DNA of 64,000 nucleotides. It comes from Leishmania donovani. Lineage: Eukaryota > Euglenozoa > Kinetoplastea > Trypanosomatida > Trypanosomatidae. This document shows positions 40,840-49,382 of this stretch, one piece after another. The position numbers and the translations under genes are program-made. The stretch is taken from contig NC_018260.1 in the NCBI RefSeq assembly GCF_000227135.1, forward strand, positions 735,766 to 799,765, given 5' to 3'. The notes beneath the pieces were generated by a model, which had not been told where the DNA came from, did not search any database, and saw only the letters and a list, made by a program, of their open reading frames with translations. Within the stretch, counting starts at the first letter, position 1, and each line of letters begins with the position of its first letter.

Positions 40840-41499
40840 CTCAGTGCGCGGTATCCCGTGGCCCAGAGCCCCACTCGGCGGCGAAGCCAGGCAGCCGCTC
40901 CCTCCTATCCCTTGCAAGCGCCGAGCCAACTCTGGTGGTGACAGGGTCAGGCGCCCACGACATGGGGGAAGGGTCCGAGCGATGCATCGCCACTGATGTC
41001 AGCGGCCAGTTTTTGGATGGCGTTGCATCGGAGCGACCCNNNNNNNNNNNNNNNNNNNNNNNNNNNNNNNNNNNNNNNNNNNNNNNNNNNNNNNNNNNNN
41101 NNNNNNNNNNNNNNNNNNNNNNNNNNNNNNNNNNNNNNTGTGTGTTTTTGTTTTGTTGTTGCCCAGCCCCCGCCGCCCCCCGCGACCGTGGACACCCTTG
41201 TACCATCCGTGTGGTGGGCAAAGTGCCAGCGCGGCTCGAATGCGTCCCACCACCGGCCCTCCCGCTGCCCACTGGTGTGGGGCGCCTGAGTGCCACCCCG
41301 AGGGGGGATGCACCAGGGGTGGCCGCCGGCATAACGGAAGCGCCTGTGGGGCTGCGTGCGTAGAAGAGGCTGGTAGAGGCTGAGGCAGGGCCTGTGCTCA
41401 GATGGCTGCGTCGGCGCGCTGCCGCTGCTACGCACCACGAGGTGTGGGGCCTCTGAGGAGCGGTGGTTGACCGGAGTTCAGCCCATGCTGTGCGGCAGA
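40840..41499 (-). mobile_element. SIDER-like short retroposon, copy 2 (inverted, interrupted)
   Basis: The reverse complement of copy 1 in two blocks, 40840-41039 (200 bp) and about 41181-41499 (319 bp). Together they equal the 518-bp length of copy 1 apart from a 1-bp ambiguity at the junction, and I saw no mismatches. Between the blocks is a 99-N gap plus ~42 bp of TG/T-rich then C-rich sequence absent from copy 1. Near-identity is unusual for SIDERs, which are typically degenerate, and suggests recent duplication, gene conversion or an assembly error. Confidence 0.75.
41040..41138. other. Assembly gap (99 N) inside SIDER copy 2
   Basis: Run of Ns starting exactly after GGAGCGACCC of the element and followed by non-element low-complexity sequence. 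Confidence 0.98.
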
Positions 41500-43392
41500 G
41501 AAACGGGCGCGCTGAAGAGGAGCCAAGCATAGAAAAAAAAGAAAGCGCAACCCGCACATGCGTAAAAACGCAAACAAAAGCGGTGAAAAGTACGCAAGAG
41601 GTGTGCTTTCTTTTTTTTGTCTTTCCTCTTCTTTCTTTGCGCTGCTCGACCTTCTCGCTCTCTTGTCTTGCGGCTTTTAATCGTTTTCCGGTAACGCGCA
41701 GCTGTGCCTTGTGCGTGACGTTTCTCCGTATGCGTGCCCAGTACATCTCTCTCTCGGCTCCTGTTGGCCGTCTCAGCTCTCCCGAGCACTTCCCTTCTTT
41801 CTTCCTGTCCATGCGTGGCTTTGTGGTGCGCATCTTTCTTGCACCGTTTTGCGCCTCTCTGAGCTCTCTGCAGAGACATGTTTCCCACGAGCGCGGGTGC
41901 CCCCCTTTGTTTCTCACGCACTCGCACAAGAGACGCTGGGGCGTATGTCGCTCTCTCTCTCTTGCGCGAGTGAAGCGACGCAGGCTTTGTGACGCGATGC
42001 ACCTCTGTGAGCAATCTGCAGCTTGCCACGACGAAAGAAGGGAGAGAGGAAGGGAAGACGGGAGAGATTGTGGTGTCACGGGCGAGAGAGAGGAGACACC
42101 AAGGCACGCTGTGGACGCATCGTATTCGGAATCAAAAGCGCAGGCAACGCTGCAGCTGCAAGCACGTCTGTGTGTCTGTGTGTGTCGGAAGAGGGGGGGG
42201 GGATGGGGCACGTACACCAAGAGCGAAAGAGGAGATGCGGGCCGACTTTTTCCCCCTTCTTTTGGCAAAGAAAGAACAGGGAAGCGGGAGGCGGGAGGCG
42301 TGCCGTGCGAGTGGTGATGTTGTAAGGCCGTTCGTCCCTGCGGCTGATGTAAAGTGGCGCGGAGGAGGATGAAGAAGATGCCGCCTTTGTATTCGTTTTC
42401 GACTCACCGCGTGCGCTCTCTCTCTCTCTCTCCCTCTCCTTCGCTCGCCCTCTCACCAGGGGTGGGGGAGGGGCGTGTGGTTGTTTGAGGGGGGAGGGTG
42501 CTGTTGCCGTTGTTGCTAGTCTGCTCGACACGGCGGGGTGACAGCGCAACCAAAACCCTGCGAAAGAAAAAGGAAACAGCACAGCTTGCTCTATCATCTG
42601 TTGACCGATGTAGAGATACGCGTCAGCGAGATGTGTTTTGCTTGTTCTTTGTTATGTTTAGGGCGCCACGGATATGAAGCACTTCGAGAGTCAGCATGAT
42701 GAGAAGACAAGGCCAACCCACAAGAGTGTAGACTCTGATCAGCTGAGATACTCACCTGGGCGCTCGTGCCAGTGGCTTGTTGACGACCAATAAGAGCATT
42801 TCCACGTAGGCGGGGGCGCCTTGGAGGAGGGCCATACTGGCGTGCGTGCGTGCGTGAAGGGAAAGGTGCTGCTCTCTTTCTGTTGCTTCGACAACACCCG
42901 TCTTCTCCCTGCAACACGTACTTTGGACCGCACGGTCATGTCGCGCGGCTGCCAGACCGGCCTCGCTCTCCCCTCTGTTGTGAGTGGCTTCTGCCCATCA
43001 TGAAGGTGCTTCGGGCTCTTCAGATGCCTGCACCCGGGCGTGTCCTCGGCTTGCGGGGCTCATGTCTTCCGCCCATGGGTTCTAGACCTCTTTCCCCCTC
43101 CCTCTAAACGGTCCAAGCAGTCTGCACCGCCTCGCACTTCTCTTTCTTGCCTCGACTCATCTCTCCTTTTTTTCAAAATGTTGTCTTTGATCTGCGGCTC
43201 TGCCAGGAGGGACTCCAACTGCGCTAGAGGGAGTCGCGTGAGTGAAATGGTGTCCGCGGCCGACGATATTCAGCGTACTTGATGCACGAAGCTTCTCGGC
43301 ACACACAGCTACGAATTCGACAACTCATCTCTTACTCGCGAGCTGCTTAGAAGAAGCTGAACAGGAAGGAAGGAAGCAGGAAAAGGACACCT
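41500..43392. other. Spacer between SIDER copy 2 and the Skp1-like gene
   Basis: 1.9 kb of UTR-like sequence. Poly-T at 41610-41619, G9 runs at 42193-42202 and (CT)n at 42416-42434. The 284-codon frame at 41463-42317 begins inside the SIDER and has no domain. No gene supported. Confidence 0.5.
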
Positions 43393-45333
43393 ATGCTGCT
43401 CCCTGGTAGCTGCGGCAGCGACGGCGGCGCTGCAATCGCAGAGAGCCGCGCCGAGGTGTGTCGTTGCCGCACCACCACCACCACGCCGACCATCAGCTCA
43501 TCCGCCACGAGGTCAAGCTTTTCACACACACAGCCATCTTACGACGCCTCCTTTGCCTTCACTCTCGTCTCAGCCGATGATGTTTCTTTTCATTGTTGTG
43601 TCACAGCGTACATGTGCGCCCACTCACTGTACCTTCGAAGTGCTCGAGATGTCGGCGCGTCGGAGGGGTCAGTGCCCGTTGGCTCCGCTCAAGCCGTGCG
43701 CGATTACATTGCCTACCTTCAGTACAGCGACCTTCGCAAGCAGCTCGCTGCGGAGCTGGCAAGACCCACTGCCGCGACGGGCGCTACGGCCACGGGGGCT
43801 CCTCTACCGCCAGTGGCTTCTTTGGTCGGAGTTCCGCCGCCGGAGCATGACCTGCGAGGAGATGGAGCACGAAAAGTATGCGATACGGCGCAGTCGTGGC
43901 TGTTCCCATGGGATGAGGATGAAATAGGCCGTGACGGCGCTCATGGCTACGCTGCACAACCCCTCGACTGCGATCGTGCTTACACGCTTCACGCTAACCG
44001 GCTGCGGCACTGGCTCACCGCGGCGGAACTGGCCTCTTTTCGCGGGGAGACTGCTCTGGAGGATGCAGCACTTGCACGGACGGGCGGTGGCCGTCGCGGT
44101 CGGTCACCTATGGCGGCGGCAGCCTCGCCAGTGCCTGCAACGACGAGCGCGTCGATGCTTCCGCTCTTTACCGCTGATCTTCCGCTGGAGCCGCCTCCTA
44201 CAGCCGTGACCTCAGCGGACGCACAAGAGAGCGCGCACCACCCGACCCACTCGCCGCAGAGTTTTATTGCCACGTCATCGTCTTCGTCGTCCGCCTCTTC
44301 CACCTCTCTTACGTCTTCCGTGTCAACAGCGTCTCTGGAGGCGTATGAGAGCGCGGCGCGAGCTACCAGCGGCGTTGATGGCGGCCCCCACGACCGGCGC
44401 CAACGGACATACCTTGGCGAGGAGCTCGGTTACGGTGAGTTCGTGGCCTTGGGTGACCCGGAGGGCCTGTTTTTCATCGAGCACGTTCTGTTGGCACACG
44501 AAACGACGCAGGGGGCGACCGCTGCGTCGACAGCGGGGGCGCGGTGGGCGAGTGACAACTCAGACAAGGTGACCGGGGACAGAGAGCAGGGTTTGACATC
44601 GCAGAACTCACAAGGGGTCCGCTCCGCTCCAGAAGCGTCACGGAAGACTGCCGCAAGCACGGCGGCGGCCTCTGCGGCACCGCTTCCGTCGCATGCTGAC
44701 CCGATCGTCACATTAACAGCGCGTCAGCAGTGCCGCCTGCTGGAGCTCATCTCTGTTGCCGATTTTATGGGCACCCAGTCGCTGGTGGAGCTCTGTGCGA
44801 CGTACCTGGCAGCATGGTTGATGAACCGCACGGACGAAGAAATCGTTCAGTCCTTCCTCACGACGGCAGGCCCGAGTAGTGCTGCAGCCGGTGCGGGTGC
44901 GTCCTCTGCGCCAACCTCATTCAAGGTCACGGGCGCCGCTTCCTTCAACGAGCTTTGGATAGCGCCGTTGCTGGGAGACGACGTCGCGCCCGGCAAGTCT
45001 GGCGAGGCTACCAACATGCCGCTTCCGTCTGCAGGCGTCACAGCCACGTCTGGGGTGGTCAAGCCACGCATGGAGGCGGCGACAGCTGCTGCGGTGACGA
45101 AGCGGAACGCCGCCATGCCAAAACGAGCGGGCAAACTAAAGGGCAACCATGCCGGCTCAACAGACGCAACCGCTGCGGGGCCTTTGAAGTACGCTGGAGG
45201 CGATAGAGGCCCCACCACTGCGTCAGCCGCCGTTGAACCTGCACACGCGCCTCTCCTGCTGACAGATGATCAACGACTAGTGCTCCTGCGGCAGATGAAG
45301 CGCAACAACTCCATTATCGTGTCACCTTATTGA
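43393..45333 (+). CDS. Skp1-like (BTB/POZ fold) protein with very large insert
   Basis: A 646-residue protein. Residues ~52-110 (FAFTLVSADDVSFHCCVTAY, later AVRDYIAYLQY) follow the Skp1 POZ pattern: strand, S-x-D, strand, helix with AxxS, then the acidic loop and second helix. Residues ~442-490 (CRLLELISVADFMGTQSLVE, then YLAAWLMNRTDEEIVQSF) match the Skp1 C-terminal helices LFELILAANYLDIKGLLD and KTPEEIRKTF closely. Canonical Skp1 is ~163 residues; here ~330 Ser/Ala-rich residues split the fold, with a further ~150-residue tail ending MKRNNSIIVSPY. Skp1 bridges cullin-1 and F-box proteins. Whether this version still does so is unknown, and a separate canonical Skp1 is likely elsewhere. The N-terminal ~50 residues are low complexity. 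Confidence 0.7.
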   Translation: MLLPGSCGSDGGAAIAESRAEVCRCRTTTTTPTISSSATRSSFSHTQPSYDASFAFTLVSADDVSFHCCVTAYMCAHSLYLRSARDVGASEGSVPVGSAQAVRDYIAYLQYSDLRKQLAAELARPTAATGATATGAPLPPVASLVGVPPPEHDLRGDGARKVCDTAQSWLFPWDEDEIGRDGAHGYAAQPLDCDRAYTLHANRLRHWLTAAELASFRGETALEDAALARTGGGRRGRSPMAAAASPVPATTSASMLPLFTADLPLEPPPTAVTSADAQESAHHPTHSPQSFIATSSSSSSASSTSLTSSVSTASLEAYESAARATSGVDGGPHDRRQRTYLGEELGYGEFVALGDPEGLFFIEHVLLAHETTQGATAASTAGARWASDNSDKVTGDREQGLTSQNSQGVRSAPEASRKTAASTAAASAAPLPSHADPIVTLTARQQCRLLELISVADFMGTQSLVELCATYLAAWLMNRTDEEIVQSFLTTAGPSSAAAGAGASSAPTSFKVTGAASFNELWIAPLLGDDVAPGKSGEATNMPLPSAGVTATSGVVKPRMEAATAAAVTKRNAAMPKRAGKLKGNHAGSTDATAAGPLKYAGGDRGPTTASAAVEPAHAPLLLTDDQRLVLLRQMKRNNSIIVSPY

Positions 45334-46392
45334 CCCTAACAACGGCGCGCGGCTGACGACGCTAGGGATGGTGCTTCGCCGTCGCCATGGCCGTACTCAG
45401 TGCCACTGTGGCCGTTGCTGCTCTCCCTCTCTTCATCGTTTGTGTTGGCTGCAGGCAACACAGCTTTGAAAGCAAGCGACGGAAACCCTGCGCATCTGAG
45501 TGGTGGGAAGGTGCATAGGCAAGCGGCTGCGAGCGAAGTTTCCGCGCCGGAGCCTTTCCAGCCTCTCTCCTACCTCCGCGCGCCACCTTTCTCCCTCTTC
45601 GCCTTCGACCTCGCTGTCTGCGATTGTCATGGGCGCTTGCCCTAATTTTTTTTGGGTTTGTTTTGGTTCTACTTGCACCCCGCTCTTCTGATAGCACACG
45701 CTCTGCCCATAACCCGGGCTGTTAGGCTGCTCACTGCCTGAGATGACAAAAAACGAAAACGTCTCCCCCCTCTTCTTCTTCCTCCGCAACGAAGACCGAC
45801 ACAGCCAAGCAGCAAGGGACTGAGGTGTGCTCGGCTGCTCGCCTTTCGTGTGCTGCGATCGTGTGGTCAGCTGGTCTGATGAGGTATATATGTGTATATA
45901 GTTTCAACGACAGAATCGCACCTTCGGCGCTGGTGCAAAGCCGACACAGTCATCCCCACCTCGTGTGAACGGCAGCCAAGGACACTTCAAGGAAAAGGAG
46001 GAGGGGCATACCTTGGTGCTTGTTTCGCAATGCAGATATGTATCTATATCTTTATATATATATGCGCTAAAGAAAACTCTCCTCCTCTGCCACCCCCCTC
46101 CACCCCCTCTGTGTCTGTGTATGTTGCACGGGATGGTTTGCGCCTGGTTTCCGTTGGCCGTCATCTCTGTTGCTCCCTTATTCCCCACCTCCCTGCATAC
46201 ATGCTCCCTTCTGTCGTCCATCTCTCGTCTTCATAGTCAGCATCTCTCTCTCTCTCTCAGCGTGTGAGGTGAGAGGGCGATCTTTTTTTTTTTCACAGGT
46301 GCCGCTGCAGTGTTTGCCGCTGCTTCACCCTTTCACTCTTTCTCTCCTGCGAGGTTCGTTGCGTGCACCTCCTCCCCCGCCCGTCAGACGCC
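45334..46392. other. Spacer before PEN-2
   Basis: UTR-like sequence with AT islands (45884-45901, 46032-46063) and (CT)n at 46242-46258. No gene supported. Confidence 0.55.
46281..46298 (+). promoter_or_regulatory. Strong spliced-leader acceptor of PEN-2
   Basis: TCTTTTTTTTTTTCACAG, a textbook pyrimidine tract plus AG (46297-46298), 95 nt upstream of the ATG at 46393. It excludes upstream starts other than 46363, a non-ATG frame opening. Confidence 0.7.
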
Positions 46393-46740
46393 ATGCTCGT
46401 TCGCGGCTCCTTCACGCTAGAGAAGGCGGAAAGCGCCTGCCAATGGTACTACCGAATCGGCTTCTTTGCTCTGCCTTGGCTGTGGGCCGTTGTCTGGCTA
46501 TTCTTCCGCCACTACGAGGACGAGAGCGAGTTGATTCGCTGGTATGTGGAGCGGGCGAAGCGTTACAGCGTATCAGGCGGCGCCGTGTTCGTGATCGTGT
46601 CCGTTGTCTTCCTCTTTGTCATCCCCCCGACGAGCCCGATCTGGGTGATCGCGCCCTTCCAGGACACCTTCCAGTGGGGATACTTTGCAGTGAACGCGTC
46701 AGAGGCGGCGGGCGCGGAGAACGCAGGCTCCAGCGGCTGA
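46393..46740 (+). CDS. PEN2: Gamma-secretase subunit PEN-2 (presenilin enhancer)
   Basis: A 115-residue membrane protein, human PEN-2 being 101. The N-terminal EKAESACQWYYRIGFFALPW aligns with the PEN-2 KLNLCRKYYLGGFAFLPFLW region, followed by a hydrophobic span rich in Trp/Phe (WAVVWLFF). Then a short loop with a YVERAKRYSVSGG segment (PEN-2 YVWRSAVGF), a second span VFVIVSVVFLFV, and a tail with WGYFAV. PEN-2 activates presenilin endoproteolysis in the intramembrane gamma-secretase complex in ER/Golgi/endosomal membranes, together with presenilin, nicastrin and APH-1. The ATG at 46393 is preferred because the frame upstream lacks an ATG and the family N-terminus is short. Confidence 0.88.
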   Translation: MLVRGSFTLEKAESACQWYYRIGFFALPWLWAVVWLFFRHYEDESELIRWYVERAKRYSVSGGAVFVIVSVVFLFVIPPTSPIWVIAPFQDTFQWGYFAVNASEAAGAENAGSSG

Positions 46741-47989
46741 GGCAGTGCGCCTTTTCTCTGCAGGGGGGGGGGGCTCGCCGCGAAACGTACTTAAGCAGCG
46801 CAACTGCGGTCTACTGCTTCACAGCGAGATTCTGGGAGCGGCGCATGCCTTGCACGCTTACACTCTCGTGAGCCGGAGAACTGCGCCTGCTTTTAGATGC
46901 CTCCGCCGCTGCCGCGACTGCTGCTACTCGACATATGTGTGTTCCCGACTCTCTGCTGCGCTCAACTATCTTTTTTGTTTCATCGCCTCTCCGTCAATGG
47001 CTGCGCCGACGCGAAAAAGGGACGCACGCACGACGGCTACGATGCCGCTTGGCTCGTTGGTTTTTTATTTTCGGAGAATCGAAGGAAGACGGGGTTAGGG
47101 GAAGTCAGTGCTGCTCTCTTTTCGTCGATGCTCGTTGTGCGTTTTCGTGCATGTCCGTGCTTCGTCTGTCCTCCTCGCCTCGCTTTAGGTTGTGTGAGTA
47201 GACGCGCAGCCAGTGCCGCAAAACAAACGCGAATGACGGTGTCGCTCATTATTCTGCAACAGATGTACGGTTGTGTCGGCACGCGCGTGTGGGGAAACGA
47301 AAAAAAAAGGCCTTCGCGGGCTGATGCCCCGCAGCAGCGCCTCTTCCCTTGTGCCAACTATCTAATTTTTCCAGTGGCCCCTTGCATGTACGATGTGGGC
47401 ACGCGAGGAGGGAGAAATAGGGCGTAGAAGGTTCAGCGGGCCTCGGTTGTGGTCCCTCTCTGAGGGGCCCGAGAGGGGTTGGGGGTTGGGCTGCGTTGGG
47501 CATTAAAAAAACGGATGATCTCTTCCAAGCCCCCCTTTTTGCGCTTCTTCCACAACTTGCTCACGCCCTCTAGGGTCAGCTCGTCCTTGCTTCCCAGCCG
47601 CCATGCCGTCCTTGTTGTCGCTCCACCACTGCTTCTCCCCCTTCCCGACCCTTCGTAGTCCCGTGCATTTTCTGTGCGACCAGTGGTCTCCTCACACCGC
47701 CGTGACATCTGTACCCGATTTGGACGGTACTGAACTCATACATAAGCGCGTTTACTGCTGTCCGACGGTGTCGATTCTATGACGAATATGTTGACACATC
47801 TACGCATACACAACCGCAGCTCACCCTCCTCTGTTGCACTACGGCTATGCCTGGCAACGGGGCTGGCGGAACACTGTTTGACGCGGTTCAGCCCACTGCG
47901 ATTTCACTGCACACGACACGGGCTGGGTCCCAGATGACGCTTAGTACCACCGCAACGCGGCAAAAAGCAGATAAACAGTAGGTGAGATG

Positions 47990-48190
47990 CACATTTTTGT
48001 CGGATCGCCGACGCGATGCATCGTGAGCGAGTATGGCCGGGATCATGGCTGCAAGTCTCTCCGGCATAGCGCCAGCTCATACCTATCCGCCGACACAGAC
48101 TGAGCCAGCCGTGCCCGAGAGCAGGCTGTGCAGGCTGCTTGGCTTCCCCACAAAGAGCGGAAGGGGGGGGGCACTGTGCCCTGTGTGATA
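47990..48190 (+). mobile_element. Degenerate SIDER-like remnant
   Basis: Landmarks recur in the same order as the 3' half of the element at 38116-38633: GCGATGCATCG, then CATGGCTGC versus CATGTCGTGG, then GCTGCTTGGCTTCCCC versus GCTGCCTGGCTTCGCC, and a final TGATACGGCGGTGAG versus GGATACCGCGCACTGAG. Overall identity is low, as usual for this family. Confidence 0.45.
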
Positions 48191-49101
48191 CGGCGGTGAG
48201 GTGGTGGGCATTCGGTACACGCACACACACACACGAGATATCAACAACCTAGCGACTGCCGCGATGCCACTACCATCCCCCTTCTCGGTTTTCACTTCCC
48301 TATCTAGGGTGGGCGTAGCTCAACAAGTTGCGTTCTTGCCGCGCGTTCTCGGCCCGCTGCCTCTACTGTTGGCGCGCTTCAGTTGTCTGCGCCCGTCCCT
48401 CGCCACGCCCCTGTCACCGCTCACCTCCCATCTTTCACATCATTTCTATTCTTTTCTCCCCCTCCCCCCTCTCCATCCTTCTACGTGTTTTCCATACCGC
48501 TTCGTTTTGCGGAGCTTTCTGCCACGTGCGGGAGGCTCGACCAGCATGCAAGCGCGCGTATCCACCCACCTAGAGACACACACACACACACAGAGAAGCC
48601 TATAAAAGCGCAGAGGCCCACAACGCCTATCTTTGCATAGAGACGTTCCACCGTGAGCGTTTCTTCACCTTGGCTATCCCTCCCCTCTCTACGCATCTCT
48701 GCGTGAGCGTGTGCCGGCTAGAGCTGCCGCTGTACTTGGGCTGTTGCTCTTGTCCTTGCTGACGCACTCGCGTGCGCGTGGTGTCGTCTTTCTCCCAGGA
48801 CTCCCCCTTTTTGTTTTCCTGTTTATCTTTTTCCGCTGCCGTCTCTCTGCTTCTCGGACGATTTCAGCTCTTTGGCATCGTTTGCTCAGCAGCAACGCGT
48901 CTACTCATTCCTTGTTGTAGCACTTGCCTCTCTGTCTGACTGTTTTTCGCGACGCATCTTATCCTCTCCTCCCCTCTCCTCGTCTCTCGTGGCCTCCCTT
49001 ATCCTCATCCCTCGTGCGCTTGTTTCGGGTATCTTGGCTGTGTCTGCGTGCACTTTTCTTAGTGCGTCGCTTGTTTCTCTGCTTATTTCCTCCCTTCTTA
49101 C

Positions 49102-49126
49102 CACACACACACACACACACACACAC
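49102..49126. repeat. (CA)n microsatellite
   Basis: Uninterrupted CA alternation in the 5' region of the calpain gene. Confidence 0.9.
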
Positions 49127-49382
49127 CACATATTTCCGTGTGTTGCCTCCGCTATCAATCTCCCTACCCCCTCCGCCCATCAGCCCGGCTCCACTGCTCC
49201 TGCTCGGACTTGCTTCGTCCAGCTTCTTGAAGCTCTTCTACCCATCCTAAATTCTTGTCGTTGCTGGAGAGGGGATTCTTTTGCGTTTTCGACGCAACAC
49301 GCACACAACGACATCACCGAAAAAGCTTACAGGGCTCGCCCCCTTCCTTCCGGCTCGTTCCCGTGCAGTTTCCCCTGCCTCA

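Larger units (their letters stand above)
46741..49382. other. Long (2.6 kb) spacer; contains a decayed SIDER
   Basis: UTR-like sequence. G9 run at 46765-46773, AT/GC low complexity, a minus-strand 91-codon frame at 47433-47708 with a lysine-rich helical patch, a SIDER-like remnant at about 47990-48190, and (CA)n at 49102-49126. Pyrimidine-rich blocks at 48760-49080 suit splicing of the calpain gene. No confident gene. Confidence 0.5.

Noticed and set aside
40841..42268. 475-codon minus-strand frame
   Set aside because: Reads through the SIDER copy and its N gap; the similarity to frames at 38.1-38.6 kb comes from the repeat, not from a gene.
41463..42317. 284-codon + frame starting in the SIDER copy
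   Set aside because: Begins inside the repeat and continues in T/C-rich spacer; no domain or coding bias.
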